A DNA stretch of 64,000 bases from an uncultured Pelagibacteraceae bacterium (GCA_902557935.1 CACECJ010000002.1:1-64000); one strand, 5' to 3'; shown: positions 1-12,243, counted from the stretch's first letter. Program-made: numbers and translations. Notes: generated from the sequence alone by a model not told the origin.

Positions 1-257
<257 letters not shown>

Positions 258-277
258 TTATATACAATTTTTAAAAT

Positions 278-904
278 TTATAAAGTCTTTAAAATTTTAC
301 AATGTAAATAAGTTTCTTTGGACTCATTTCGACTAGACTTAGGTTTAAAGAAATTAACAGTTTTAAATGTTGATTTAGCTAAACTTTTCACTTCTAAAAA
401 ATCTTCACCCATAAACAATTTCGACACAAAGGTCCCATTTTTTTTCAAAATTTTGGTTGATAGTTTTATTGCTTCAGTGCAAATTTGGTTAGTTCTTATA
501 GAATCAAGAGATTTATTCCCGGTTGTATCCGCAGCCATATCTGAGACGATTACATCCAATTTATCATTAAAGAAATCTAAAATCCTGCCTTTTGTTGATT
601 GATCAAAAATATCACATTTAAAAAAATTAACTTTATTAATTGGCTTCATTTCTTTTATGTCAATTGCTAAAATTTTTCCACTTGTAACCAGTTTGCCTGC
701 TACTTGAGACCATCCTCCTGGATAAGCACCTAAATCCAATAAAAAAACATTTTTTTTTATAAACTTAAATTTTTGATTAAGCTCTAGTAATTTAAAAGAA
801 GCTCTAGACCTGTAACCAAGAACTTTTGATTTTTTAATATAATGATCTTGTTGTTGTTTTACCTTCCAAAAGTTGCTTTTTTTAACTCTTTTGGATTTTC
901 TCAT
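278..904 (-). CDS. rlmE: 23S rRNA (uridine-2'-O)-methyltransferase RlmE/FtsJ
   Basis: LDLGAYPGGWSQVA SAM motif and DxIVSDMAADTTG; FtsJ family length. Confidence 0.92.
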   Translation of the reverse strand: MRKSKRVKKSNFWKVKQQQDHYIKKSKVLGYRSRASFKLLELNQKFKFIKKNVFLLDLGAYPGGWSQVAGKLVTSGKILAIDIKEMKPINKVNFFKCDIFDQSTKGRILDFFNDKLDVIVSDMAADTTGNKSLDSIRTNQICTEAIKLSTKILKKNGTFVSKLFMGEDFLEVKSLAKSTFKTVNFFKPKSSRNESKETYLHCKILKTL

Positions 905-1695
905 TATAAAACATCTTCATGATCTTCATCAGATATTTTCATAGAATATTTTTTTTGCTGTTTTTTGTAAGATATAATACTTACAGGTAAAGAAGTTAAA
1001 TAAATCAAACTAAAAATAAAAAGCGTTTCAAAAGTGTAAAATAATAATGCAATAAATATTATACCCGCACTTAATAAAAGAAATATTGTAGTTTTTGAAG
1101 ATATTGAAATTTTTTTGAAAGAAAGTGTTGGAGCCTTGCTTACTAATAATAAAGCAATTAAAACTGTAAAATAAGGAGTAATTAATTTAACATCAATATT
1201 AAAACTAAAATCAGTTAATTCATAAATTAATGGAGTTAAAATTAATATACCTCCTGCAGGTGATGGCACTCCCTCAAAAAAATTATTTTTCCATTCTTGA
1301 TTTTCATCAATTTTTGTTAAATTAAATCTTGCCAGTCTAAGAACACAACAAACTGAATAAATTAAAGTTATAGCCCATCCTAATTTTCCATAATTAAAAA
1401 GTTCCCAGAAATATAAAGTGAAAACTGGTGCTATACCGAAACTAACAAAATCTGTAAGTGAGTCTAATTCTTTACCGAATTCAGATGTCCCTTTTACCAT
1501 TCTTGCAATTCTTCCATCTAAAGCATCTAAAATTGCTGCAAACAAAATTAATGTAACAGCTAATCCAAAATTACCATCGATTGAAAATTTAATTGAGCTT
1601 ATACCTAAGCACAATCCTCCCAAGGTAAGAATGTTAGGTAACAAATATCTTGTTTTTTTTGATGATACTAATTTAAATTTTTTATTTTGTTCCAT
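904..1695 (-). CDS. pssA: CDP-diacylglycerol--serine O-phosphatidyltransferase
   Basis: CDP-alcohol phosphatidyltransferase motif DALDGRIARMVKGTSEFGKELDSLTDFVSFG; adjacent to psd. Confidence 0.93.
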   Translation of the reverse strand: MEQNKKFKLVSSKKTRYLLPNILTLGGLCLGISSIKFSIDGNFGLAVTLILFAAILDALDGRIARMVKGTSEFGKELDSLTDFVSFGIAPVFTLYFWELFNYGKLGWAITLIYSVCCVLRLARFNLTKIDENQEWKNNFFEGVPSPAGGILILTPLIYELTDFSFNIDVKLITPYFTVLIALLLVSKAPTLSFKKISISSKTTIFLLLSAGIIFIALLFYTFETLFIFSLIYLTSLPVSIISYKKQQKKYSMKISDEDHEDVL

Positions 1696-2345
1696 TATGT
1701 TGATGCAATCAAACTTTCTCCGGCTACAACATTTTGCCCAAGTTTAGCTAATACTTTTTTATTTTTAAAATAGATATCAACTCTACTTCCAAAACGGATC
1801 ATTCCTATTCTTTCACCTTGTTTTAATTCCTGTCCTTGCTCTACTTCGCATACAATCCGCCTAGCAATAAGCCCTGCTATTTGAACAATTATAATTTCTT
1901 CGCCGTCACTTATAGATTTAATTTTATAATAATTTCTTTCATTCTCTTCACTAGCTTTATCTAATGATGCATTTAAAAATTTTCCGGGTTTATAAAAAAT
2001 TTCTTCGACTTTAGAACTCGTAGGAGTTCTATTAACGTGGCAATTAAATACATTCATAAAAATACTAACTTTGGTAAAAGTCGTATTTTCAAGTCTTAGT
2101 TCCTCTGGGCCAGACCTTTCTGAAACATCAGTGACTAAACCATCTGCTGGACTAACTAAATAAGAGTCGTCATTTATAGAAAATCGTTCTGGATCACGAA
2201 AAAAATAATATATCCATATCGAAATTAGTGCTAAGAGTAATCCAAAAATCTTTGAAAAGAATAGCACTACAAAAGTTGTTAGAATTGAAATAGCTAGAAA
2301 TTTGTAGCCCTCTTTATGAATTTTTGGAAATATCGTATTAAACAT
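1695..2345 (-). CDS. psd: Phosphatidylserine decarboxylase
   Basis: SPADGLV, NVFNCHVNRTP and RFGSRVDIY motifs; adjacent to pssA. Confidence 0.93.
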   Translation of the reverse strand: MFNTIFPKIHKEGYKFLAISILTTFVVLFFSKIFGLLLALISIWIYYFFRDPERFSINDDSYLVSPADGLVTDVSERSGPEELRLENTTFTKVSIFMNVFNCHVNRTPTSSKVEEIFYKPGKFLNASLDKASEENERNYYKIKSISDGEEIIIVQIAGLIARRIVCEVEQGQELKQGERIGMIRFGSRVDIYFKNKKVLAKLGQNVVAGESLIAST

Positions 2346-2409
2346 AATTTTAAGTTTGCTAAATTTTTCTTAATATGTATAAAAATTACAGTTTATCAAT
2401 CAATATTTT

Positions 2410-3624
2410 ATGGCAAAAATAAAAGTTAAAAATCCAGTAGTTGAGTTAGATGGCGACGAAATGACCAGAATCATATGGTCTTTTATTAAAGATAAGCTAA
2501 TTAAACCTTATCTTGAGGTAGATTTAAAATATTACGATTTAGGAATGGAGAGCAGAGATAAAACTGATGATCAAATTACTGTCGATGCTGCTAACGCGAT
2601 TAAACAACATGGTGTTGGCGTCAAATGTGCCACCATTACACCGGATGAGGCACGTGTTGAAGAATTTAAATTAAAAAAAATGTGGAGGTCGCCTAATGGA
2701 ACTATTAGAAATATTTTAGGTGGAACAGTTTTTAGAGAACCAATTATCTGTAAAAATGTTCCGAAACTAGTTCCAGGTTGGAGTCAACCTATCGTAATTG
2801 GGAGACATGCTTTTGGAGATCAATATAGAGCTACAGACTTTTTGATCCCTGGAGAAGGTAACCTTGAAGTTAAATGGACTTCCAAGAATGGTAAGGAAAA
2901 AAAAGAATTTAAAGTTTTTGATTTTCCCGGTTCGGGCATTGCTCTTACAATGTATAATCTTGATGAGTCAATAAAAAATTTTGCAAGAGCATGTATGAAT
3001 TATGGACTTGTAAGAAAATGGCCAGTATATCTATCAACTAAAAATACAATCCTTAAAGCATATGATGGTAGATTTAAGGATCTTTTCCAAGAAGTTTTTG
3101 ATGAAGAGTTTTCTGATAAATTTAAAAAAGCTAACATTAGCTATGAACACAGATTAATTGATGACATGGTTGCTTGTGCTATGAAATGGAATGGTGGTTA
3201 TGTTTGGGCTTGTAAAAACTATGATGGTGATGTGCAATCCGATACTGTCGCCCAAGGATTCGGGTCTTTAGGACTAATGACTAGCGTATTGATGACACCT
3301 GATGGCAAGACAGTAGAGTCCGAAGCAGCACATGGGACTGTGACCAGACATTATAGAATGCACCAGCAAGGAAAAGAAACTTCCACAAACCCAATAGCAT
3401 CTATATTTGCATGGACAAGAGGTTTGGCTCATAGAGGAAAGCTTGATGGGAATAGTGAATTAATTAAATTTTCAAATAATGTTGAAGAAGTATGTATTAA
3501 AACAGTTGAAAGTGGCTCAATGACTAAAGATTTGGCAATTTTAATAGATAAATCAAGTAAATATTTAACTACAAACCAATTTTTAGAAGCTATTGATGGA
3601 AATTTGAAAAGGAAGCTTAAATAA
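2410..3624 (+). CDS. icd: NADP-dependent isocitrate dehydrogenase
   Basis: [23 protein letters not shown], eukaryotic-like IDH family. Confidence 0.95.
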   Translation: MAKIKVKNPVVELDGDEMTRIIWSFIKDKLIKPYLEVDLKYYDLGMESRDKTDDQITVDAANAIKQHGVGVKCATITPDEARVEEFKLKKMWRSPNGTIRNILGGTVFREPIICKNVPKLVPGWSQPIVIGRHAFGDQYRATDFLIPGEGNLEVKWTSKNGKEKKEFKVFDFPGSGIALTMYNLDESIKNFARACMNYGLVRKWPVYLSTKNTILKAYDGRFKDLFQEVFDEEFSDKFKKANISYEHRLIDDMVACAMKWNGGYVWACKNYDGDVQSDTVAQGFGSLGLMTSVLMTPDGKTVESEAAHGTVTRHYRMHQQGKETSTNPIASIFAWTRGLAHRGKLDGNSELIKFSNNVEEVCIKTVESGSMTKDLAILIDKSSKYLTTNQFLEAIDGNLKRKLK

Positions 3625-6292
3625 TTTTTTTTGATATTTCTTTAAAAGCTTCCTCTATTTTACTTTTATCTACGCCACCTGCTTGAGCAAAATCTTTTCT
3701 ACCTCCGCCCCCCTTGCCGCCTAAAATAGTAGAAGCAGCTTTTGCCAGAACTACTGCGTCATACTTTGAGGTCAAATCTTGAGAAATTCCTACGGCTAAG
3801 CCAACCTTATCTTCAAGAATAGAAATACTAATTACAATACCTGATTTAATATCTTTTTTACCTTGATCGATTACACCTCTAAGTTCTTTTGGAGGAAAAT
3901 CTTTTAAAATCTGCTCTCGAATTAGTATATTTCCGACTTTTTTATCCTTAATTATATTTTTACTTTTATCGTTCTTAATGCTTTCAATTCTTACTTTGTT
4001 TAATTGTTTGTTTAAATTTTTTAAATTTTCAGTTAAATCTAAATTTTCTTTAAAATTAGGATTAATTTTTAATTTTTGAAGTTCTTTTTTAATTACCTCT
4101 ATTTCATTTTTTACATTAGTTTCTTTTTTGGACTTATCTTTTTTTTGCATTTTTTCATATTCTTCTAATTGCTTATCTCTTAATGCTTCAACTCTCCTAA
4201 CCCCTGATGAAATTGAAGATTGACTTATAACTTTAAACTTTCCAACTTCTTTAGTATTTTTTACATGAGTACCACCACATAATTCTGTTGAAAAAAAACC
4301 ATTTTTTTCTTTTCCCATAAAAACCACTCTTACTTCTTCGCCATACTTTTCACCAAATAACGCAAGAGCACCCATTTTTACCGCTTCTTTTGGGGTCATT
4401 ATTCTTGTTTGTACTTCAGAGGATCCTGCTACTATTTCATTAACTATATTATTTATTTTGATTATTTCCTCTTTTTCAATAGGTTTATTATGACTAAAAT
4501 CAAATCTTAATCTTTCAGGGGAGACTAAAGACCCTTTTTGTGTCACATGCTTTCCTAAAGTTCTTCTTAATGACTCATGCAACAAATGAGTAGCCGAGTG
4601 ATTAGCTTTAGAATTATTTCTTTTTAAAATATCTATTTCTAAATTAACATGATTTCCAATTGCTATTGATCCTTTTTCAATTGTTCCATAATGGACAAAC
4701 AAATCTCCCATTTTTTTTTGTGTATCATTAACTTTTATTTTACAATCTGAATTAAAAATATAACCCTGATCACCGACTTGACCGCCAGACTCACCGTAAA
4801 AAGGTGTTTGATTTGTAATGACCTCGATTTCTTCTCCAGAATTTGCTATGTCTACAAATTTGCCATTTTTTGAAATTTTAATTATTATGCCTTCAGCTTT
4901 ATCAAATTCGTATCCTAAGAATTCGGTTGGATTAATTTCCTCCCTAACTTTAAACCACCTTTCCTCAACAGACTTATCTCCTGATCCTTTCCAATTAGCT
5001 CTTGCCAAAGCTTTACCTTTTTCCATCTCTTTCTCGAAACCAATATTATCTACTTGAATATCTTTATCTCTTAAAATGTCAGCAGTTAGGTCTATAGGAA
5101 AGCCATAAGTGTCATATAATTTAAAAGCTACTGAACCGGGGAGAGTCTTGTTTTGAACTTTACTTAAATTTTCATCGAGTATTTTCATTCCACGTTCAAG
5201 TAGAGAAGAAAATTTTTCCTCTTCATTTTTTAGAGTTTCAACTATCAATTCTTTTCCATTGATCAATTCAGGGTAACTACTCTTCATTTCATTTAACAAA
5301 ATTTCAAAAAGTTTAAAAAAAACAGGGTCTTTACTGCCTAAAGAATGAGCGTGTCGCATCCCCCTTCTCATAATTCTTCTTAAAACATATCCTCGGCCTT
5401 CGTTTGAAGGTAGTATTCCTTCGGCAATTAAAAAACTACTAGCTCTTAGATGATCAGCAATTACTCTATGACTAGCTATTGATTTATTATCAATTTGGTT
5501 TTTAATGATATCTGATGAAGCGGCCATAATTTTTTGAAAGTGATCGATTTTATAATTATCATGAGTGCCTTGTAGAACTGCAGTCATTCGTTCTAGACCC
5601 ATACCTGTATCAACAGAAGGTTTTGGTAAATCGATTCTTTTTTCTTTCGATATTTGTTCATATTGCATAAATACAAGATTCCAAATTTCAATAAATCTAT
5701 CACCGTCTTCATCTGGACTTCCAGGAGGTCCGCCCTTTAATTTATCTCCATGATCATAAAAAATTTCAGAGCAAGGACCGCAAGGGCCTGTGTCACCCAT
5801 TGACCAAAAATTATCAGATGTTGATATTTTAATTATCTTATTCTCACTTAATCCAGCTATTTTTTTCCAAAGGTTAAATGCATCATCATCCTCATGAAAC
5901 ACTGTTACTGATAATTTTTCTTTGGGTAGTCCAAAATCTTTGGTCAATAAATTCCAAGCATGATGAATAGCTTGTTCTTTAAAATAATCACCGAATGAAA
6001 AATTTCCGAGCATTTCAAAAAATGTGTGATGTCTAGGTGTATAACCAACATTTTCTAAATCATTGTGTTTGCCGCCTGCTCTCACACATTTTTGTGACGT
6101 AGTAGCTGTTTTATATGGTCGTTTTTCCAACCCTGTAAAAACATTTTTAAACTGAACCATTCCAGAATTGGTAAACATCAGTGTGGGATCATTATTTGGC
6201 ACCAAATTGCTTGAATCAACAATTTGATGATTGTTTTTTTTAAAATAGTTTAAGAATTTTTTTCTTACATCTGTAAGCAAAATTTTGCTCAT
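3617..6292 (-). CDS. alaS: Alanyl-tRNA synthetase
   Basis: [32 protein letters not shown]-terminal [13 protein letters not shown]. Confidence 0.97.
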   Translation of the reverse strand: MSKILLTDVRKKFLNYFKKNNHQIVDSSNLVPNNDPTLMFTNSGMVQFKNVFTGLEKRPYKTATTSQKCVRAGGKHNDLENVGYTPRHHTFFEMLGNFSFGDYFKEQAIHHAWNLLTKDFGLPKEKLSVTVFHEDDDAFNLWKKIAGLSENKIIKISTSDNFWSMGDTGPCGPCSEIFYDHGDKLKGGPPGSPDEDGDRFIEIWNLVFMQYEQISKEKRIDLPKPSVDTGMGLERMTAVLQGTHDNYKIDHFQKIMAASSDIIKNQIDNKSIASHRVIADHLRASSFLIAEGILPSNEGRGYVLRRIMRRGMRHAHSLGSKDPVFFKLFEILLNEMKSSYPELINGKELIVETLKNEEEKFSSLLERGMKILDENLSKVQNKTLPGSVAFKLYDTYGFPIDLTADILRDKDIQVDNIGFEKEMEKGKALARANWKGSGDKSVEERWFKVREEINPTEFLGYEFDKAEGIIIKISKNGKFVDIANSGEEIEVITNQTPFYGESGGQVGDQGYIFNSDCKIKVNDTQKKMGDLFVHYGTIEKGSIAIGNHVNLEIDILKRNNSKANHSATHLLHESLRRTLGKHVTQKGSLVSPERLRFDFSHNKPIEKEEIIKINNIVNEIVAGSSEVQTRIMTPKEAVKMGALALFGEKYGEEVRVVFMGKEKNGFFSTELCGGTHVKNTKEVGKFKVISQSSISSGVRRVEALRDKQLEEYEKMQKKDKSKKETNVKNEIEVIKKELQKLKINPNFKENLDLTENLKNLNKQLNKVRIESIKNDKSKNIIKDKKVGNILIREQILKDFPPKELRGVIDQGKKDIKSGIVISISILEDKVGLAVGISQDLTSKYDAVVLAKAASTILGGKGGGGRKDFAQAGGVDKSKIEEAFKEISKKII

Positions 6293-6335
6293 ACTTAATT
6301 AAATACAGATATTTTTCGGCTTGTCTATAAAGAGA

Positions 6336-6692
6336 TTAGTTAGTCTGCTTTTTATCGTTATCTACAACAACACATATTTCAGATTTTGTTAGAAATCTTT
6401 GTCCTGTGCCATTATCTAATGAGAACATTCCCCCAATTCCTTTAACTGCATCAATTGTAAGATCTGTATGTTTCCATTTTTCGTATTGATCTTCATTCAT
6501 ATAAAAAGGGGTTCCATCTACTTCTCCCAATTTTACATCGCTGTTACCAACTTGATACTCTTTAGCTGGAAAACACATGGGTGCGCTACCATCACAGCAT
6601 CCACCAGATTGATGAAATAGAAGATCATCACCGTGAACCTCTTTAATTTCATTGAGTAATTTTTTTGCGGATAATGTGAATGAAACTTTCAT
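6336..6692 (-). CDS. DUF779-family protein (aldehyde dehydrogenase-associated)
   Basis: Cys-rich GGCCDGSAPMCF; directly downstream of the aldehyde dehydrogenase gene. Start moved from 6710 to internal ATG 6692 (MKVSFTLSAKKLL) because the ORF-track start lies inside a hairpin. Confidence 0.8.
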   Translation of the reverse strand: MKVSFTLSAKKLLNEIKEVHGDDLLFHQSGGCCDGSAPMCFPAKEYQVGNSDVKLGEVDGTPFYMNEDQYEKWKHTDLTIDAVKGIGGMFSLDNGTGQRFLTKSEICVVVDNDKKQTN

Positions 6693-6743
6693 TTGTATAT
6701 TTCGGCCCATGATTTAGAATCATGGGCCATTATATATTATTGG

Positions 6744-8297
6744 TTAAAAGAAGCCTAATTTTTTCTCACTGTATGACACGTGTAAGTTCTTCACTTGTCT
6801 ATAATGATTTAACATCATTTTGTGAGTTTCTCTTCCGATACCAGATTGTTTGTATCCACCAAACGCTGCGTGAGCTGGGTATGCATGATAACAGTTTGTC
6901 CAAACTCTTCCTGCTTCAATACCTCTACCCATTCTGTAAGCAATGTTTCCATCTCTAGTCCAAACACCTGCTCCTAATCCATAAAGTGTATCATTAGCTA
7001 TTTCTAATGCTTCTTTCTCATCTTTGAACGTTGTAACTGATACAACCGGTCCAAAAATCTCCTCTTGGAATATTCGCATATTGTTTTTACCTTCGAAAAT
7101 AGTAGGTTGGATATAGTTTCCTTTTTCAAGACCACTATTAATTTTTGCAGCACTACCACCACATAGAACTTTGGCACCTTCTTTTTTACCCAAGTCTAAA
7201 TAAGACTTAATTTTTTCCATTTGTTCTAATGAAGCTTGAGCTCCAATCATAGTTTCCATTTTTAAAGGATTGTCCTGTTTCACAGCTTTAGTTCTTGCAA
7301 TCGCTTTTTCCATGAATTTATCATAGATAGACTTTTGAATTAAAGCTCGACTTGGACAAGTACAAACTTCTCCTTGGTTAAGTGTAAACATTGCAAAACC
7401 TTCTAGACACTTATCAAAGAAGTCGTCATCTTTAGCCATAACATCTTCAAAGAAAATATTTGGCGATTTTCCACCTAATTCCAATGTGATTGGTATTAAG
7501 TTTTGAGATGCGTACTGCATTATCAAACGTCCAGTAGTAGTTTCACCTGTAAAAGCTATCTTCTTAATTCTTTTTGAAGAAGCTAATGGTTTACCTGCTT
7601 CAAGACCATATCCGCTAACAACATTAACAACACCTGCTGGTAACAGATCCCCAATTAGTTCCATTAAAAGCATAATTGATGCTGGTGTTTGCTCAGCTGG
7701 TTTTAATACTACACAATTTCCTGCAGCTAATGCTGGAGCTAGTTTCCATGTAGCCATTAATAACGGGAAGTTCCAAGGAATAATCTGACCAACCACACCT
7801 AATGGTTCTGGTATATGGTAAGAATATTCACTGTTGCTGATTTCAGCGACTGAACCTTCCTCTGCTCTTATTACTCCTGCAAAATATCTCCAATGATCAA
7901 TTACTAAAGGTAAATCCGCAGCCATACATTCTCTTATTGGCTTACCATTGTCTAAACATTCTGCTGTTGCTAAAACGTTTAAATTTTTCTCTATAACATC
8001 AGCAATCTTTAAGAGTATATTTGACCTCTCAGTGATTGATGTTTTTCCCCATGCAGGAAATGCTGCGTGAGCGGCGTCTAGAGCAAAATCAACGTCTTTT
8101 TCGTTCGATCGTGGCACCTTACAGATAACTTCATTAGTGATAGGAGTAGTATTATCAAAATACTTTCCAGATTTAGGTTCTACAAATTTTCCATTAATGT
8201 AGTTTCCATATTTTGCTTTAAATGGAAATTTAACCTTCAAATGAGAGGTATCTAAAGATGAAGACACTTTCGAGCTTGTTGCTTGTTGTGTACTCAT
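6744..8297 (-). CDS. Aldehyde dehydrogenase (NAD+), acetaldehyde dehydrogenase/AldB-like
   Basis: [50 protein letters not shown]; start set at MSTQQATSS (8297), preceded by AAAAGGGGGAAAA ribosome-binding site rather than the 33-aa upstream extension. Confidence 0.9.
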   Translation of the reverse strand: MSTQQATSSKVSSSLDTSHLKVKFPFKAKYGNYINGKFVEPKSGKYFDNTTPITNEVICKVPRSNEKDVDFALDAAHAAFPAWGKTSITERSNILLKIADVIEKNLNVLATAECLDNGKPIRECMAADLPLVIDHWRYFAGVIRAEEGSVAEISNSEYSYHIPEPLGVVGQIIPWNFPLLMATWKLAPALAAGNCVVLKPAEQTPASIMLLMELIGDLLPAGVVNVVSGYGLEAGKPLASSKRIKKIAFTGETTTGRLIMQYASQNLIPITLELGGKSPNIFFEDVMAKDDDFFDKCLEGFAMFTLNQGEVCTCPSRALIQKSIYDKFMEKAIARTKAVKQDNPLKMETMIGAQASLEQMEKIKSYLDLGKKEGAKVLCGGSAAKINSGLEKGNYIQPTIFEGKNNMRIFQEEIFGPVVSVTTFKDEKEALEIANDTLYGLGAGVWTRDGNIAYRMGRGIEAGRVWTNCYHAYPAHAAFGGYKQSGIGRETHKMMLNHYRQVKNLHVSYSEKKLGFF

Positions 8298-8423
8298 TTT
8301 TCCCCCTTTTGTGTTTTTTTTATTAAAACCAATATGAGCAAGATTGTACACTTGTTTTTTTGGCCTGATTTTTTTAAACACCAAATGTAGATTCAATCAA
8401 TTTTAGGTTGCAGTTTCATGAGA

Positions 8424-8452
8424 AACAGGAGGTTTGGTTTAAACCTCCCGTT
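8424..8452 (-). other. Hairpin in recA-aldehyde dehydrogenase intergenic region
   Basis: Minus strand AACGGGAGGTTT-AAACC-AAACCTCCTGTT: 12-bp stem with one G-U, 5-nt loop, no U-tract following. Confidence 0.6.
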
Positions 8453-8470
8453 GAAATGATGGCAGAAGAA

Positions 8471-9574
8471 TTATTCTTCTTCTTTTTTATCGCTAATTTT
8501 TTCTTTTGTTGAAGGATTGCCTTCTAGCTCTTTACTGATTGCTGAAGCTTCGTCTCTTATAACTTTTTCTATTTCTGCGGCTACAGCGGGATTTTTTTGA
8601 AGGTAAATTTTTGCATTTTCTCTACCTTGACCTATTTTTTCTCCTTTATAGGCATACCAAGCGCCCGACTTTTCTACTACGCCTGCTTTTGTTCCTAAAT
8701 CAATTAATTCGCCTAATTTACTAATTCCTTTACCGTACATTAAGTCGAACTCAACTACTTTAAATGGTGGGGCAACCTTGTTCTTTATTACTTTTACTCT
8801 AGTTGAATTACCTATTATTTGATCTTTTTCTTTAATCGCTCCTATTCTTCTAATATCCATTCTAACTGATGAGTAGAATTTAAGTGCGTTTCCGCCTGAT
8901 GTTGTTTCAGGATTACCAAACATTACACCTATTTTCATTCTTATTTGATTTATAAAAATAACCATTGTATTTGATTTAGATACTGAACCGGTAATCTTTC
9001 TCAAAGCCTGACTCATTAATCTTGATTGTAAACCAACGTGATGATCTCCCATTTCTCCCTCTAGCTCTGCTTTAGGGGTTAATGCTGCTACGGAGTCTAC
9101 TACTAAAACAGATACAGATCCTGATTTTATCAATGTGTCAGTTATCTCTAATGCTTGTTCACCAGTATCAGGTTGAGAAATTAACAATTCCTCAGTTTTA
9201 ACTCCTAATTTTTTAGCATAGACTGGGTCCATTGCATGCTCTGCATCAACGAAAGCGCAAATACCCCCAGCTTTTTGTGCTTCAGCTACTACTTGGAGTG
9301 CTAAAGTTGTCTTTCCTGAAGATTCTGGACCATAAATTTCAATAATTCTGCCCTTAGGTAAACCTCCAATTCCTAGCGCTAAATCTAAACTTAGCGAACC
9401 AGTCGATATAGCCTCGACATCCAAAGCTTTTTGTTGTCCAAGTCTCATTACTGAGCCTTTTCCAAAATTTTGATCAATTTGGCTGATTGCTGCTTCTAAA
9501 GACTTGTTTTTTTCCTTTATTTCTTGTTGTTTTTTGTTATCTGTCTTCACTACTTTTAAGTTATTTTTTGTCAT
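8471..9574 (-). CDS. recA: Recombinase RecA
   Basis: [13 protein letters not shown] Walker [21 protein letters not shown]. Confidence 0.98.
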   Translation of the reverse strand: MTKNNLKVVKTDNKKQQEIKEKNKSLEAAISQIDQNFGKGSVMRLGQQKALDVEAISTGSLSLDLALGIGGLPKGRIIEIYGPESSGKTTLALQVVAEAQKAGGICAFVDAEHAMDPVYAKKLGVKTEELLISQPDTGEQALEITDTLIKSGSVSVLVVDSVAALTPKAELEGEMGDHHVGLQSRLMSQALRKITGSVSKSNTMVIFINQIRMKIGVMFGNPETTSGGNALKFYSSVRMDIRRIGAIKEKDQIIGNSTRVKVIKNKVAPPFKVVEFDLMYGKGISKLGELIDLGTKAGVVEKSGAWYAYKGEKIGQGRENAKIYLQKNPAVAAEIEKVIRDEASAISKELEGNPSTKEKISDKKEEE

Positions 9575-9666
9575 ATTTTATCCTTTTTATTACACGAATC
9601 ATTACAATAAATGTACACATTTTGTTCTTTTTATCAAGAAATTTAAGTTTAAGACATAAATAAAGT

Positions 9667-10956
9667 TTATTTAACTGATTTTGGTGAAAGAGTCCCTAAC
9701 TGCATAGACAGCTCAAATTGTGAGATAATAAAGTCTCTCTCAGCTTTGGCAAAGGAAATTCGAGCATCTAGCAATAAACTCCTAGATTGAATTACCTCCA
9801 ATGTTGAACGAGCATTTCCAGAGTCATATTCTAGAGTGATCCCCTCGTTAGCTATTTCTGCTGCTTTTAACTGAGCTTTTGTAGCCTCCATCACACTTTT
9901 GGAGGATTGATATATAGACCAAGAATTAGAAGTTTCGGAGGTGATTTTATTCTTGATATCTCTTAATAATAATTGTGATCGTTGTTTATCAAAGGAAGAC
10001 TTTTTGATTGAAGAAATGTTTTCACCTCCTTTTATAATTGGCCAAGTTATAGTTGCTTTTATGGTTTCATCATTTTTTTCATCAATTGTAGAACTTACAT
10101 CTTGACTTTCAGTTTTGGAAACTTTGATGGATGCCGTAGGTGACAATCTCGCTCTTTCAATTTTTAAATCTTTGACAGCTATTTCATATTCTAGTTTAGC
10201 TATTAAAAGACTTAGGTTCTTTAAATTTGATAACTCTAAAGATGAGTTTAAGGAAGTGGGGAGTTTTAAAATAACTTTTTCATTCAAATTTTTATAATCA
10301 GGCGTTTTTTCGCCTGTGACTCTTTCAAAGATAATCTTTGACGAAAGTAGTTCAGTTTCAGCTTTGATCAATTTAGCTTTTGCTCCAGCAAGAGAAGATT
10401 CAGACTGAGCGAGATCGGTCAAAGTAATTTCTCCTTTTTGCAATCTAGCATTATCTGTTTCAACCTGTCGTTCAAATAAGCTTACATTTAAAAAATTAAA
10501 TTCCTGATTTTTTGACTTAAAAATAAAATCATAATAAGCATTTGCTGTATTTAAAATAGTTTGCTGCTCAACTTGTTTGAGTTTTAAACTGGCTTTCTGG
10601 ATTTCCAATTCTGATTTTTTAAAAGTATTTACTCCTTTAAATCCAGAAAAAATTTTTTGTTCAAGAGAAATTGACTTACTCTCAGTATCTAAATTTGAGT
10701 CTGGTAAATTTGAGCCAGTTTGATCAGATCTGTTCGTAGAGGTAGAGCTAGTTTGATCACCTGTAATTGTTATATTGGGTAAAAATTCACTTTTTGAAAT
10801 ATTTTCAGATTGTTTAGATGATTCAAAATTTTTTCTTTCTGCGTTTAATTGAAGATTATTTTTAATTGCATTTTTAATAAAATATTCTAAATTTTCTCCC
10901 GCTTGCAATTGAAAAAATAAAGAAAAGTGTATTAACAAAAAAAATATTTTTTTCAT
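9667..10956 (-). CDS. tolC: TolC-family outer membrane efflux protein
   Basis: Signal peptide, coiled-coil OEP repeats, LLDARISFAKAERDFIISQFELSMQLGTLS terminus. Confidence 0.85.
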   Translation of the reverse strand: MKKIFFLLIHFSLFFQLQAGENLEYFIKNAIKNNLQLNAERKNFESSKQSENISKSEFLPNITITGDQTSSTSTNRSDQTGSNLPDSNLDTESKSISLEQKIFSGFKGVNTFKKSELEIQKASLKLKQVEQQTILNTANAYYDFIFKSKNQEFNFLNVSLFERQVETDNARLQKGEITLTDLAQSESSLAGAKAKLIKAETELLSSKIIFERVTGEKTPDYKNLNEKVILKLPTSLNSSLELSNLKNLSLLIAKLEYEIAVKDLKIERARLSPTASIKVSKTESQDVSSTIDEKNDETIKATITWPIIKGGENISSIKKSSFDKQRSQLLLRDIKNKITSETSNSWSIYQSSKSVMEATKAQLKAAEIANEGITLEYDSGNARSTLEVIQSRSLLLDARISFAKAERDFIISQFELSMQLGTLSPKSVK

Positions 10957-11874
10957 TTAATTAAATTTAATTGACTTTAATCTATGTTTTTCATCTATTT
11001 TGATTACCATGTCAGCTTTTTTGTCAAAAGATTTTAACATATGTTTTGTTAATCTTTCATAATGCATTATAAAATTTTTAACTTGAAGTGCATTCATTAT
11101 TTTTTTTCCTTTTGAAGTGATTTTTAATTTTCTCTCCTGTAAAAGTCGCCATTTGTATACATGTTTAAAACTTGGTACTTTTAAAAATATCATTTTATCA
11201 ATTAGTTTAAATATTCTTTTATATGCATTTTTCAATTCATTATTCACCTTATTTCTCCAAATTTTTTTTTTGTCTTCATATTTTTCTAAAGTATTTATAG
11301 ATACTATCAATTCTTTTTTTCTTTGGGGCGTTACACCAACGCACCATCCCTCAAATATAACAATATCTGGTTTTATTTTTACCTTTTGCCATTTATTTTT
11401 TGATAATCTGTCGTCTGAAGATTTATCGAATCTTGGGATCAAAACTTTCTTAAATTTTTTTTTTTTTAGAAGTTTTAAACATTTATATAACAATTTTGCA
11501 TCATGTGTTCCAGGCACTCCTCTAGTTAAAAACAATGGGCTCACTTTCTTAGACATGATTTTTCTATCTTTTAAAGTTTTATAGAAATCATCAATAGAAA
11601 AAATTACTGTATTTAAATTAAAATTTTCTTTTAAAATTATTTTTAAAATGCTTGAAATAGTCGATTTTCCAGAGCCTTGTCCTCCCGTGAGGCCAATTAT
11701 TTTTGTTTTTTTGTCCTTGGAAAAATCTGTAAAAATTTTTTTACTTACCGGGAAATAATAATTTTCAAATTGACCGATTTTGTCTCTAAATGGCTCTGAT
11801 AAAGCTTCTTGGGATTTTAAAAAATTAAGATATTTTTTTTTTACTCTTTGATAGCTCACAATCTTATCAGACAT
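10957..11874 (-). CDS. D-glycerate 3-kinase-like P-loop kinase
   Basis: GLTGGQGSGKSTIS Walker A, SIDDFYKTLKDR, IFEGWCVGVTPQ. Confidence 0.8.
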   Translation of the reverse strand: MSDKIVSYQRVKKKYLNFLKSQEALSEPFRDKIGQFENYYFPVSKKIFTDFSKDKKTKIIGLTGGQGSGKSTISSILKIILKENFNLNTVIFSIDDFYKTLKDRKIMSKKVSPLFLTRGVPGTHDAKLLYKCLKLLKKKKFKKVLIPRFDKSSDDRLSKNKWQKVKIKPDIVIFEGWCVGVTPQRKKELIVSINTLEKYEDKKKIWRNKVNNELKNAYKRIFKLIDKMIFLKVPSFKHVYKWRLLQERKLKITSKGKKIMNALQVKNFIMHYERLTKHMLKSFDKKADMVIKIDEKHRLKSIKFN

Positions 11875-11877
11875 TGG

Positions 11878-12243
11878 TTATTTTTTATCTAGAGGATGAT
11901 TTTTTCCATCATTAATTGATATTTCTTCAATCTTAAATATATCTATTTCATCAACACAACCAATATTAAAACCTGTCATTGATGGGTTAGACCTAGGATG
12001 GTGGTGGGTGTAAATTCCACAAATAGAACAAAAATAATGTTTCGCTACGTTTGTATGAAATTGGTAAATTTTTAAATTGCTCTCCCCTTTTAATATTTTA
12101 AAATCCTCATTTTTTACCATAGACATTATTGCGCCTTTTCTTTTACATATAGAACAGTTGCATCTTAAAACTTTGCCTAAATCGTTAATCTGTATTTCAG
12201 CTTCAAACTGTCCACAATGGCACCTGAGTTTTTTCATAATCAC
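11878..12243 (-). CDS. GFA-family (glutathione-dependent formaldehyde-activating enzyme-like) protein
   Basis: CHCG..CNCSICKRKG...YFCSICGIYTHHHPRSNP zinc-binding pattern. Confidence 0.85.
   Translation of the reverse strand: MIMKKLRCHCGQFEAEIQINDLGKVLRCNCSICKRKGAIMSMVKNEDFKILKGESNLKIYQFHTNVAKHYFCSICGIYTHHHPRSNPSMTGFNIGCVDEIDIFKIEEISINDGKNHPLDKK

Noticed and set aside
9575-9666. LexA/SOS box upstream of recA
   Set aside because: A GTTC occurs (TTGTTCTTTTT) but I could not find a properly spaced GTTC-N7-GTTC or GAAC-N7-GTTC pair.
11117-11584. 155-aa plus-strand ORF
   Set aside because: Antisense to the glycerate kinase-like gene, which has clear motifs; Phe/Leu-rich mirror ORF.
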